From the NCBI GenBank assembly GCA_963989385.1, contig OZ022503.1, positions 51,148,858-51,212,857 on the forward strand: a stretch of 64,000 nucleotides of DNA. Direction: 5' to 3'. Positions 10,680 through 22,314 of this stretch are shown in pieces. The notes beneath the pieces were generated by a model that worked only from the letters and a program-made list of their open reading frames with translations, was not told the DNA's origin and ran no database searches. The position numbers and the translations under genes are program-made. Numbering within the stretch: position 1 is the stretch's first letter; each line of letters starts with the position of its first letter. This DNA is from Ctena decussata (taxonomy: Eukaryota; Mollusca; Bivalvia; Lucinida; Lucinidae).

Positions 10680-11635
10680 TAAAAGCTTTCAAGATTTTTT
10701 AGCACACCTGACCTTTTTACCGCATGGTTAAGTACTGGAAAATGCTAGAACACAAGATTTCATGGAAAGTTTGGCGATTTTGGCCAGAAAATTGGTGTCT
10801 ACTGTCGTTTTAATGAGTACCTGATAATTTAGGAGCACAAAAGGTCAACATCATCTTTGGCCCTTGACCCAGGAGTCTCAAATTTTGGCATTTTCAAACA
10901 TCCCCTCAAAAAAGCCGCTAAGCCAATCATAATCAAATTTCATACACAGCCTCCAGGGGCTTAGGGAACGACAATCTGTACAAACTGTCGAGGTCACATG
11001 ACATTCATGGCTGTCATGCCAATATATGGTAAAACATTTAAAAATCTTCTTCTGAACCGATTGACCAATGGCTTTAAAATTTGGTATGTAGCAGTGTGTT
11101 CTTGAGTACTTCCAAGATTGGTCAAATGATGACCTATGGTTGACCTTGATCTTTTATACGGCAGGGTCAAATATGGCAAAATGCTAGAACATAAGATTTC
11201 ATGGAAAGTTTTTAAGATAGATTTTGGCCTTAAAATTGGTATGTATAGTCGTCTTAATGAGTACATGAAGATTTGGGAGTACAAGAGGTCAAAGTCGTTC
11301 TTTGACCTTTGATCCAGGACTTTCATATTTTGACAATTTCAAGCCGCTGGGCCAAATTTCATACGCAGCCTCCAGGGGCTGACGGAACGAAGATTTGTTC
11401 AAACAGTCCAGGTCACATGACCAATATGGCCGCCAGGCCTATACATGGTAAAAACAAATAAAAAATATTCTCCTCCAGAACCGAATGACTGATGGCCGCG
11501 AAACTTGGTATGTAGCATTGGGTACTGGAGTACTACCAAGATTGTTAAAATGATGACCTTTAGTTGACCTTGAATTTTTACGGCATGTTCAAGTACGGCC
11601 AAATGCGATTTAGGGCCTCATGGCCCTCTTGTTTT
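10680..11635. repeat. Dispersed element with two ~430 bp tandem units and terminal hairpin
   Basis: Words such as ATGCTAGAACA(C/T)AAGATTTCATGG (10743, 11174) and CATACACAGCCTCCAGGGGC (10951, with a one-base variant at 11361) recur about 420-430 bp apart. ACCTT..TTTACGGCATG occurs near 10710, 11150 and 11570. The right end carries the stem-loop AGGGCC-TCAT-GGCCCT (11612-11627) followed by CTTG. This resembles non-autonomous Helitron/Helentron-type repeats of molluscs (inference). Confidence 0.55.
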
Positions 11636-12165
11636 TCTAAGTAAAGTACATATTTGATATTCTAAAAAATATTTTTCGATTTGTAACGACCACGGTGATA
11701 TGACCAGTTTCCTTATCTGTTCTGTCGACCGAGCAATGCAAATTAGCTACTACTATACATACAAACTGGCTGTCGACCAAGACTATGGACTGCAGTTTCA
11801 GCTCTATTGACGGTCATTGTGAATGGTATCATTAATTTTATCGTTCCTGCATCAGTAAATGATTATTACAACGCACACATTCTCGGTTGACATCCATTTG
11901 CATAGTACCGGATCGGTCGACAGGAAAGGCAAGCAAATTGATATTAGCCACTCGCTGATGCAACTGTATAGCTTGAAAAGAAATCCCTACAATTCTTTGT
12001 AAACTAATATAATCAATCAATTGTAAACCAATATAATTAGGCAAAGTCTTTCAGATTTTCGGGACGAAACTATCAAGAGTACAGAAAACAGGAATGCCGT
12101 TGATTACCATTACATTATTAGATAAATGATTGAGGCTGGAATGTGACTGTGTTTACTCGACCGGT
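11636..12165. other. No gene seen
   Basis: Contains TGTCGACCGAG near 11723 and GCTGTCGACCAAGA near 11770, words that recur in the same order at 24615-24665. Otherwise unremarkable. Confidence 0.35.
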
Positions 12166-14310
12166 TACGGCGCCACCGGTCGATGAAAACTATGTAGTGT
12201 TAGCGTCAGACAGCCAATCCACTGATATACTTAAATCGGCATACATAGAGATCCAAAGCGAATTTGACAAGGATATAAAAGCATCTCTAAATGATTTATT
12301 TAATTATTTCAAAGACGTCAACTCACAAAATAACAGTCAAACACAAACAGATATAGATAATAACAACAATGCCGACCTGAACGAAGAACTAAATCAGGTA
12401 ATAAGTGAAAGCGAAATACTTAAAGCTGTCAAACAATTGAATAACAATAAAGCACCGGGCATAGACAATATAAAAAATGAACATATAAAGACAACAATTG
12501 ACATAATGTTGCCTATTTACAAAAAAATTGTTTAACTTAGTGTTTAATAGTGGTAAAATACCAGAAAGCTGGACATTGGGTGTTATAAAGCCGATTTATA
12601 AAATAAGGGGGACCCGACATTGCCAGAAAATTATAGACCCATTACTATATTAAGCTGCTTGGGGAAGTTATTTACACTCATAATTGATAACAGATTGAAG
12701 CTCTTCACAGAAAAATATAACATTATTGAGGAAAACCAAGCCGGATTTAGGAAGAATCATTCGACAGTAGATAATTTATTCATCATAAAAAGTTTAATCG
12801 ATATCGCAAAATCTAGTCGAAATAAACTATTCTGTTGTTTTATTGATTTCAAACAGGCCTTTGATACCGTTTGGAGGCAAGGCCTATGGTGCAAATTAAA
12901 AGAATACAACATAAATGGAAAATGTTTTAACCTAATAAAAAATATGTATGAAAATATAAAATCTAAGGTCGCAACAAATAATGAGTCTTCAGCCTTTTTC
13001 CCCAGTGTAGCGGGAGTCAGACAGGGGGAAAATTTGTCCCCGATTCTTTTCTCTCTCTATCTAAATGACTTAAATCATTTCCTTATGTCACATAATGTAA
13101 CTGGAATAGATTGTGAGGTAGCAAGTGACGACATAGGTATGTATCTCAAAATTTTGTTGCTTCTCTATGCGGACGATACAGTTTTATTCAGCAGTACAGC
13201 GTCGGACTTGCAATGCGCTTTAGATAATTTCAAACTGTACTGTGAAACATGGAAACTAACAGTAAACATATCTAAAACAAAGATTGTTATAATATCAACT
13301 GGCAGACGGCGATCCTGTAGGTTTTACTTTGGAAACGACACCATAGAAATAATAAAAGAATATAAATATTTAGGTATCAATCTAGCTCAAAGTGGTTCAT
13401 TTGTTACGGCTAAGAAGTCTATCGCTGAACAAGGTAACAAAGCTTTATTTTCTCTTTTAAAGAAAGCAAGATCGTTAAATTTGCCACATGATATCCAGTT
13501 AGAACTGTTTGACAGACTAGTTAAACCCATACTTCTATATGGAGCAGAAGTGTGGGGTTACGGCAACTGCGACATCATAGAACGAGTCCATCTTAAATTC
13601 CTGAAATACGTTTTTAACTTAAAGAAGTCGACCCCGGGATATATGATTTATGGAGAGTTAGGCATTATACCAATTAAGATCGACATAAATTATCGATTTA
13701 TAACATTTTGGTGTAAACTTGTTGATAATTTACTTAACGACAATCTGGGACAACAAAAATTGTCATCTCTTACATATACCCTATTGTATCACAAATACAT
13801 TAAAAATGAAGTCAAATCGGATTGGCTTAGCAATGTTATGTTACAACTTTGTTCGCTGGGATTTTCTGGCGTATGGGATAGTCAGAATTTCAATAACATA
13901 AAATGGCTAACCACAGCATTAAAAAACAAAATGCAAGATCAGTATATCCAGAAATGGCTTTCATTAACAAACACTTCATCCGGCTGTAACAATTATCGTT
14001 TCTTTAAAACAGAATTCAAAAAAGCGATTATTTCAATATACTTACGAAAAATATGTCTAGACAGTTTCTAGCGTTTCGCACAAGAAATCATAGGTTTCCT
14101 GTAGAAAAAGGTAGATGGCTTGGTATCCCACTTAGTGAGCGAAAATGTTTGTTATGCTCCGAAGATATTGGAGACGAATTCCATTATGTTATGAATTGCA
14201 AGCACTTTCTTCATCTCAGGAGACAATATATTAAACCATACTATACTGAGGGAAATAAATTTAGCAATTTTTTACAAATCAGAGCACAATTCAGACTTTT
14301 TTAAAAAGTG
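12166..14310 (+). pseudogene. Non-LTR retrotransposon ORF2 (reverse transcriptase), frameshifted, 5'-truncated
   Basis: The translation starts in the linker before the RT (N-N-N-K-A-P-G-I-D-N-I near 12450). It shifts frame at an A run near 12522 and again near 12603, then stays open for about 480 codons. Motifs in that long frame, numbered from P-E-N-Y-R-P-I: F-I-D-F-K-Q-A-F-D at about 74-82, G-V-R-Q-G-E-N-L-S-P-I-L-F at about 132-144 and the catalytic Y-A-D-D at about 183-186, followed by thumb-like sequence. A third frameshift near 14050 leads to a C-terminal C-L-L-C-S-E-D...E-F-H-Y-V-M-N-C zinc-binding-like motif (about 14150-14210). No endonuclease domain is present, so the copy is 5'-truncated. 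The catalytic Asp residues survive; only indels kill it. The clade is Jockey/CR1/I-like, unresolved. Confidence 0.85.
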
Positions 14311-15815
14311 GGAAATTGGATTGTTTCCATAGTGTAAGATATCATTTTGGGTACCAGAAACCCAAAACTTAAGGTCGAAAGTTTATTTATAGAGCAGAAT
14401 CGCGTCGCATTTGTACCCAAGGGGTTTAATCTAAAAAATGCCATAAATCTTTTATGCAACTCATCTTTTTTGAGGCGCTGTTTCATCTTCAAAATCTTAC
14501 ACCAGAGCCAATTTGCGGCGGTATAGACATTTGTAAACAAGGAAACAGTGTTATGTGCTAAAATTGTTACCATGACAAACGTAAATGTGCTTATGACGCC
14601 GTCAAAATTGGCATTCACAAAGCAATTGAGACTGAGCAAAAGTCACCGTTAACGAATTGTTTCAAAATCTTAAACCAAACTGCAATGGCATGGCTTCTAA
14701 ATGACCAGAACACTTTCAAGCAATTTGTTGCTGTAAATTGGCGCTATTCCCGCAGGTTTAACCACACCAGGTTCGACAGTTACGTCATTCTGACGTCAGT
14801 TTTTAAAACCATCAAAGATCCTCTTGACATCAGCGATATTGAACTTAAAGTTTTTCTTCTCTAAGTGCACATAAGGGTCATTCAATATCCAAAGATTTTG
14901 TCAATTTCCGTCATAACGTAAACTTGACGCCTCCATTCAAATCTTGAAAGGTTCTTGTCGTTGCGTTAAAACAAATGGATCACATGAGGTAATCTTTTTG
15001 CATGATAGTGTTCCCCAAGCTGACAGTAATAAAGGCAATAAGATTCGAGTCGAACGTCAATTGATAACGTTTAAAATGGCGGTTGAATTTTTCGGCAAGT
15101 TAACGTCAAACTATCGTGCCCCATTGCCGGCTTCTTATGCGTTTATTTGCAAACCCATTAACGGTTTTCTTGTTGAAGGTTCCAGTTAAAACCTTTCAAA
15201 AGCATTTTGACAATTTTCTTTGTTTAATTGTTTGTCAGCCCGCGCAAAGAGGGAATTCATTTAAAGTGACGTCAAACGTGCGTTAAGTCACCTTTTTCGT
15301 CCAAGTTTGATATAATCGGAGTCTCCTAACTTAAACTATCTATATGCGATCAACAACATTGGAATACTATCCCTGAAGAAAAATTCACAACCCTTTTGAA
15401 AAATTGCTAAATTTATTTCTCTCAGTATATTATAAGCACCCAAATGTACTAAAATATATTGAGTTGATGAATTTAAAGCAAGCAAATCAATTAAAGAATC
15501 TCTGTTCATTTATTGCCATTTTGTTGAAAGAAATCAAGTAGCTACATGTACCTACCAATATATGAATTAAGTATATATTCTCCAGTATGTTAATATATCT
15601 AGAAGACGTCTTTGAATTATTACATATATGTATCGAAAGACACTAATAATTAATAAATGTACGTTCGAAATACTGCGACCAAATAATAATAACAATAATA
15701 ATAAATCAATAAATAATGATACGAAAGCATGTTATTTATTTCGGCAAATCTCCTATATATACTAAAATAAAAAAATAAAATCAATAAAAAAAAAATCGGC
15801 TATTAAATTATACTA
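14311..15815. other. No convincing gene
   Basis: Two short open frames (minus 14301-14639, plus 14944-15189) show no family resemblance. Composition becomes very AT-rich with AAT/ATA runs at 15680-15790. Confidence 0.35.
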
Positions 15816-15817
15816 CT

Positions 15818-16938
15818 GATCCCGATAAGACTGCTCATGACGAGCGGTCAAATCGGGGTCTGCCGGGTTCGCCAAAATGACTGCCTTACTGCTTTTTTTT
15901 TCTTTTTTGTTTTGTTCAAGTGTATCATGCTGCTGAATTGTACATTATAAACCCTCGTTAATCAATAACTTGGACTGTTCGGACTGACCAAGTATGAGCA
16001 GTCTTGGCGGGATCTGCAATGCACGGACGTCGACCGCGCCATGCAGCGGTCCTTTGTGAACTCAGACGCTTATCCCTTATCAACACTATGGACCCTGTCT
16101 AGACTGCCCAAGAGGAGCAGTCTGGTCAGGATCTGCAGTGTTTGCTAACGAACTGAGTCTTGATCCTTGTTGCTGTCTGGGACTTGGTCAGCTGATGCTA
16201 ATGGATTGACAAGCAGTACACATCCTGGTCGTACTGCTCTCGCGGAGCAGTGCAATCAGGATTTGCAGTGTTTGTCAACCGCCTTGAGGCTGAACTAAAT
16301 TTCTCTGCCGTATTGGGATTCTAACAACAGAACTAATCGTGCAGATCCTGGTCAGGCTGCTCCTGCTGAGCAGTTTGACCAGGGTCTGCAAGATCTGTCA
16401 TCAAACACACTTTATTTTGTTAATTATTATTATATGGCTATGTGATTGTCTTGGTTCTTTGGACGGTTTATATGATTGATATTGTATGCCTGCACACCAC
16501 GATCAGCCTGTTCCACCGGACAGTCTGATCCTGTTATGAGTGCTTGCCAACGGTCGCACTGTGCTTGATACATGCATATATTTTTCCTTGAATATTTGGA
16601 CGCTGATTATTGAGCCACCATTGCAGATCTTGGCCAGACTACTCTATGAAGGGGTCTGATCAGGATCTGCAATGTCTGCGCGTTGACTGCGTCACGTTGT
16701 AGCATATTCTAACGTATTTTAATGTGTCGTATAATAAATGAAGGCTTATATCTAGGTTTGCATTGCAGATTCTGATCGGACAGCACTACTCGAACTGTCT
16801 GATCGGGATCTGCAACGAATGTACTGTGCCAGCTATTACGGTGTAGCTGTCCTAGTTACTCGGACAACAATAATCGGGCAAACACTGCGGGCCCTGATCC
16901 GCCGGTCTATGCGGACCAGTCGGGTCGGGACCTGCAAT
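15818..16938. repeat. Regular array of nine hairpin-forming units
   Basis: Nine imperfect inverted repeats of about 45-50 bases occur at roughly 120-160 base spacing, centred near 15839, 15997, 16115, 16245, 16365, 16517, 16647, 16790 and 16912. The clearest is 16341-16390: GCAGATCCTGGTCAGGCTGCTC, a short loop, then GAGCAGTTTGACCAGGGTCTGC. Consensus arms are GATCCTGGTCAGACTGCTC / GAGCAGTCTGACCAGGATC, usually followed by TGCAATG or TGCAGTG. Differences in one arm are sometimes matched in the other: GATCCCGAT with ATCGGGGTC in the first unit, GATCCGCCGGTC with GACCAGTCGGGTC in the last. The intervening ~85 bp are not obviously conserved. No coding capacity. Confidence 0.75.
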
Positions 16939-18087
16939 GGATACCGACAAAATCTTTACTCTACTGGTTAATGGTCACACTGTCCGAGTACTTAGGATAG
17001 CTACGGGTATAAAGTGACTTATTAACTTACATTTCAGCTATTCTGATAGTTTTTGTCTTAAATCCAAACGATATTTTTTTAGTATTATCATCACTTTCAC
17101 TGTCACGAGGCCTCATTCATGGTTTTGCCTCTATAAAACCGCAACGTGTCAAGACACGACTCGCACGGACTAGGCAATGTTAAACCAGTTTCTTACATAA
17201 CAACTGAACCTTGAATGCAGTCTCGTGCAGGTAAGCCATGCGCGTAAATATATAGGCAGCCAATACTGTTCTAAGTATGTTTTCAAGGGGTAATGAAATT
17301 TTGCTTGAGTCCTCCTAAGTGAACTTATTACTAATTCTGTCATTACTATTTATAGTGCCTGTATATCATGCTGTGTCATTATAGCTTGCACTTATATCTT
17401 ACAGATATAATATGTAATATGTGGGTTCATAAGGTGTTTTGACACATCATTGTAGCAGTAAGTGTTCTCCCATCTGCTTGTGTGCATGTATGTGTGTGTG
17501 TCTGTGTAAGTGTATGTGCTCCTCTCTCTCATACACAATAGTTAAATAAGCTTAATCAAAATACTCAATACTGAATGCCAATCGCATATAGATAATTTTG
17601 ATCTCTTGTGGCGCCTTGAAATTTATGTGTCTGATATACCACCATGTTGTTGTATTATGTATGTTTCGTTTTCTGCTCCTCATGTTGTTTACTTATGTAA
17701 GCCTGAATGTAAATAAAGAATTGAGAATTGAGAATTGACATTTAGCCGCACTGAGCCAGTTTTCTCGACCGTAACAGTTGTTCTGGTTAGCCGAGAGATG
17801 AGTCTAAAGAAATGCATGGAGGCGCTCACTATGCAGAGGATCTAAGCGCTTCATATTCGAAAAAAACAATCATTTGAAACGACCAAGCAGCTTTCTATAG
17901 AGCATATTTTATTTTGAAAAGTATATACATGTAGTTTCTACCCTTGACCATGTTCCGCAACCAAAACATTATTATGGAATGTTCGGTGGTCTGCAGCCGT
18001 TTCCTAATGGTATAATACAATAAGAAAACGGCTGTAGATCTACACGTGTTTTAATTCTGAATAACAAAAAAAAAAACAAAAAAAAAA
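16939..18087. other. Non-coding; includes a retroelement-like 3' tail at 17695-17745
   Basis: Contains AATAAAG followed by repeated GAATTGA units at 17712-17738, the kind of short terminal repeat at which many non-LTR retroelements end. A TGTG-rich patch lies near 17483-17515. No reverse transcriptase coding is visible upstream, so this would be a severely truncated copy. Confidence 0.35.
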
Positions 18088-20283
18088 CTAGAAAGTGTGT
18101 TTGTGAAACACTATGCCCCCAACCATATGCTTGCCAATAAAGGTGTCGAACTTTAGCTGTCTTGCATAACTTGCTCATTTTGTGATGGATTCTGCCCAAA
18201 AGTTAATCGAGTGATCTACATCTTAGTCTCTTAGAATGATCAGCTCATCAAATACTAATAGTATGCCAAAAATTAGGGTTCTATGTCAAATGATTCAAAA
18301 CTTGGAAAAATGCCAAATTCAACAAAGGGGCATTATTCAGTCATTTTTTCACAGACTTTGCACAAAAGTTAACCAGGTAATCTACACCTTAGCCCTTAGC
18401 AGTGTGCCAAATATGAGCATCCTAGCTCAAACGGTATTCCCAGGATTTGGGGAACAAACTTTCATTTAATTTTTCGAAAAAGGGGCATAATTCTGTAAGT
18501 ACATGACCGATGGAAAAGAAAAAAAATACAGGTCTGTTTATTTTTATGGTCTATCCATTTCTTAACTATCAATGCCTCAGCAGTTTTTGTTCTTGAGAAA
18601 TAGACTACCAAAATTATGTTTCATTCAGATGAGAAAAGGGGAATAACGCTGGCAATAATTAATGCATCATAGTGCAATTAACATTAGAATAATCAGCACA
18701 TCAAATACTAATAGTATACTAAAAATTAGGGTTCTAGGTCAAACGGCTCAAAAGTTGGAAAAATGCCAAAATTCAACAAAGGGGCATAATTCAGCCATTT
18801 TTATACAGATTTTGCCCAAACGTGAATCAGGTAATCTACATCTTAGCCCTAAGCAGTATGCCAAATAAGATTATCTTAGCTTAAACAGTATTCCCAGGAT
18901 TTTGGGAACAATCTTTCATTTAATTTTTCGAAAAAGGGGCATAATTCTGTAAGTACATGGCCGATGGAAAAGAAAAAAAATACGGGTCTGTTTATTCTTT
19001 GTGGTCTATTCATTTTATAAATATCGCGGCCTCAGCAGTTTTTGTTCTTGAGAAATAGACCACCAATAATTATGTTTCATTCAGATGAGAAAAGGAAAGT
19101 AACTCTGGCAATAATTAATGCATCATAATGACATTTTTTGACGGAATTTGCCCAAACGTTAATCAGGTAATCAGGTAATCTAAATCTTAGCCCTAAGCAG
19201 TATGCCAAATATGAGCATCCTAGCTTAAACACAGTATCCGAACGCACTCTACCATCTCTTCCGGTTTTCATAGCGTCGAATCGAGAGTACAAACATTCGC
19301 TTATAACCAGTAGTCGGAAATCATTATGTTTTGAGATTTTATCCGGAATCTGCTGCGTCATTTATGCTTCTCCAGCTTTGGAAATGTAAAAAAGGTAAGT
19401 TTAATATAATTTGCTCTTCGGTCTTTTACTTTTTGCCCTGCACAATGTCGTGTATGGGTGGATAGTAATGAGTACAGTATTCAAATCGCCCTTGGCATGA
19501 TTCTAAAACCATTTTGAGCCTTTTCTTACATGTTTTATAAAAATCTTTAAAATAAACGGAAGGCGTTATCAATCTGCAATTTGTTAGTTTTGATAGTAGG
19601 ACGATAGCTAGGTTTTGCACGACACAAACTCGTGTTAAATTAGCTGTTCGGAATAATATTTCTGTGGCGTCCATGAGGTTTTCATTGTTCAGGGCAATAA
19701 GGTAAAAGACCGAAGAGCAAATTATATTAAACTTACCTCTTTTCATTTTCAAAGCTGAATAACTATAAATGACGCAGCAGATTCCGGATAAAATCCCAAA
19801 ACAGAATGATTTCCGACTACTGGTTATAAGCGAATTTTGTACTCTCGATTTAGTCTGGCTACAGACCCTATGTTCAATATATCTCTGGCAAAGGAACATA
19901 GACCACCAGAATAATATACAGATTCGACTGGGGCCAGGCTACTCACGAGTCAACGCTATGAAAACCGGAAGAGATGATACAGTGCGTTCTGATACTGTGT
20001 TAAACGGTATTTCCAGGATTTTGGGAACAAACTTTCATTTAATTTTTCGAAAAAGGGGTATAACTCTGCAAGTTCAAGGCTTATGGACAAGAAAAAAAAT
20101 ACATGTCCTCTAGTTTTTGATAGTCTACCCATCTATGAAATATCAAAGCCCTAGCATTTACAGTTCTTGAGTAAATGAAGTGTTACAAACGTACGGATAG
20201 ACGGAAGGGCGGACGGGCGGACGGACGGACAGTCAGGCCCAAACCAATATGCCCTCTCAACTTCTTCGAAGTTGGGGGTATAA
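18088..20283. mobile_element. Pearl/Helentron-like element with ~450 bp core units, interrupted
   Basis: It starts CTAGAAAGTGTGTTTGTGAA with a small stem (GTGTTTGTGAAACAC) before ATGCCCCC. Two and a half diverged units follow, with shared words GCATAATTC, GTAATCTACA and CAGTTTTTGTTCTTGAGAAA at 18581 and 19036. A (GGAC)-type microsatellite lies at 20203-20230, and it ends with the hairpin CAACTTCTTCGAAGTTG and GGGGGTATAA. The start, ACGG microsatellite and hairpin end match the elements at 43523 and 44667. This is the layout described for bivalve pearl-type elements (established knowledge; assignment is inference). A 770 bp MITE (19230-19999) is inserted. Confidence 0.65.
19230..19999. mobile_element. 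770 bp foldback MITE with TTAAA target duplication
   Basis: Termini are CACAGTATC(C/A)GAACGCAC inverted, flanked by TTAAA at 19225-19229 and 20000-20004. The arms pair over about 200 bp: 19230-19430 with about 19700-19999, including AGTCGGAAATCATT and TTTAATATAATTTGCTCTTC. The right arm carries an extra ~100 bp (about 19850-19950) that is itself partly palindromic (CCTATGTTC / GAACATAG). The empty site is visible in paralogous units of the host repeat near 18421 and 18876. The minus-strand open frame across 19426-19899 is not considered a gene. Confidence 0.75.
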
Positions 20284-20690
20284 AAAACAGAGGGGCAAGG
20301 GCTAAAAAATCCTCTCGACAGGTGCCTGTGATGGAAACCACATTTTAAGTGAAAATAAGTAAAGAGTGACGAAAACTAAAGAACAAAACAAAAGACAAAA
20401 GAAAAGAAAAAGAAATATAAGCCTGTGACGGAAAAGGGTTCGAGGTGATCCCTCGCTAACAGTCCCGCTTCAGATCAGCCAACGCATTATAAGAGAGGTC
20501 TTTGTCTGCTATGTATATTTCTTAAGATCAAAATTACAAACCGACACAACTGGCAGCGTGTGTAACGGTACTTTACGGCATCAGCACATTCTGATCAGAG
20601 TTTTCTTCTTCCTGTTGGCATGTATAGTCTATATCCGTGATCCGTCTTAGTCGATGCTCATATCGGTTTCAAAGAAGAGTTTAGTTTAAA
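20284..20690. other. No feature recognised
   Basis: A-rich (AAGAAAAGAAAAAG near 20395), then unremarkable non-coding sequence. Confidence 0.35.
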
Positions 20691-20699
20691 CATATTTAA

Positions 20700-21650
20700 T
20701 TTACTTTTTGTGCCCCCGCCATTGAAAATGAGGGGGCGGGGGGGAATATAGTATCTCCACTGTCCGTACGTACGTCCTGTCCTGCACGTCCCGTACGAAA
20801 ATGGTTTCCGTTCGATATCTTTTGAAAACATTGATGGATTTGGTTCATATTTTATACACAGGTATATAATCATAAAATACAGGTCAAGTTTGATTTAGGG
20901 TAAAATCCGTTTATTATTGTGGGAGTTATGGCCCCTTTTCGACTTCATTTTGTATGAAAATATGGTTTCCGTTCGATATCCGTTGAAATTATTGGTGTAT
21001 TGAATTCATATTGGATACACAGGTATGTAATCGTAAAATACACTCAAGCTTGATTTAGGGCAAAATCCGTCTATTATAGTGGGAATTATGGGCCCTTTTT
21101 GACTTCATTTTATATGAAAAAAAAAAACGGTTTCCGTTCATTATCTTATGATAAAAATTGGTGTATTGAATTCATATTTTATACACAGGTATATAATAAT
21201 AAAATACAGGTCAAGTTCGATTTAGGGTAAAATCCGTCAATTATTGTGGGAGTTACGGCCCTTTTCCGACTTCATTTTGTATGAAAAAATGGTTTCCGTT
21301 CATTATCATTTGGAAAGATTAGTGTATTGGATTCATATTTTATACACAGGTATATAATCATAAAATACAGGTTAAGTTTGATTTAGGGTAAATTCCGTCA
21401 ATTATTGTGGGAGTTATGGCCCTTTTTCGACTTTATTTTGTACGAAAAATGGTTTCCGTTCGTTATCTTTTGAAAAGATCAATGTATTGGATTCATATTT
21501 TATACACAGATTTATAATTATAAAATACAGGTCAAGTTCAATTAAGAGTAAAATCCGCCAATTACTTTTGGAGTTATGGCCCTTTTTCAACTCCATTTAA
21601 TACAAAAATGGTTTCCGTGTGTTAGATTTTGAAAAGTTACCTTTTTTCCG
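20700..21650. repeat. Tandem array, six copies of a ~160 bp unit, with GC-rich hairpin edge
   Basis: ATGGTTTCCGTTC recurs (with small changes) at about 20800, 20962, 21128, 21290, 21449 and 21607, giving a period of 156-166 bp. Each unit contains TTCATATTTTATACACAGGTATATAAT-like sequence, AAAATACAGGTCAAGTT and GTGGGAGTTATGGCCC. The left edge has GCCCCCGCC ... GGGGGCGGGG (20711-20742) and a GTACGTACGTCC patch. The core length and hairpin/microsatellite edge resemble bivalve ~160 bp-core pearl/Helentron-type repeats; orientation is probably minus (inference). Confidence 0.6.
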
Positions 21651-21729
21651 GGCTATTTATTTTGGAAAGTTGCATGGCATCCATTTCTGTGATAAGATAC
21701 AGAATGTTATCACATAGCACAGTCATGAC

Positions 21730-21743
21730 ACCCCCTCCACCCC

Positions 21744-21774
<31 letters not shown>

Positions 21775-21776
21775 AC
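21730..21776. repeat. C-run and (AC)n microsatellite
   Basis: A run of about 20 C preceded by a few CCA interruptions passes into (AC)8 or so. Confidence 0.9.
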
Positions 21777-22114
21777 TTCTCTTGATCCGAGAAGCACAAT
21801 ACATCTGCCTAAGGAAAACAATAAAACATGTACCACACAAGTGTGCCTTTGTGAATCTACTCATCCTAGAAGTGCCAGTACCTTAAACAAGGCGCCATCT
21901 TACTTAGGGCACTAGACAGAGGCATCCGTATCCTATGGACACATTCTAGCTCATAGCATACACAAACAGTACGAAATACAAGTGTATAGGATTAGAAGTA
22001 TTAGCAAATTGCTTACTTAGCTCTCCTCCTAACAGTATTATTTAGAAAACAAACGTAGCGCAAGGTCCATTTTCTAGCGACACTAATCAAATACATTGTT
22101 CTATTTCTATTCTA
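21777..22114. other. No feature recognised
   Basis: Ordinary non-coding sequence next to the 3' end of the minus-strand LINE; part may be its 3' UTR. TTCTATTTCTATTCTATTC near 22100 is a short tract that could be the LINE's terminal repeat. Confidence 0.3.
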
Positions 22115-22314
22115 TTCTATCCCATAACCTTACTAGGTCGTTGGGGCACCACAGCTGACTTCAAAACAATCCCTTTCCCCCTTGTCTTGTCTTCAGCTGC
22201 CCTAGTTGAGCTGGCAAAATCCATTCCAGTCCACTCCTTGATATTGCCTTCCCACCTCTTCTTCTGTCTACCTCTTCTTCTTCTTTTTCCTTTCACTGTG
22301 CCCTGAAGAATTGT

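Noticed and set aside
14301..14639. 112-codon minus-strand frame next to the LINE
   Set aside because: No homology signal, composition like surrounding non-coding DNA; retained only as unassigned sequence.
19426..19899. 157-codon minus-strand open frame
   Set aside because: It lies inside the foldback MITE, spans the arm and loop, and has no recognisable family features.
21629..21886. Proline-rich frame over the C run
   Set aside because: An artefact of the C-run and AC microsatellite.
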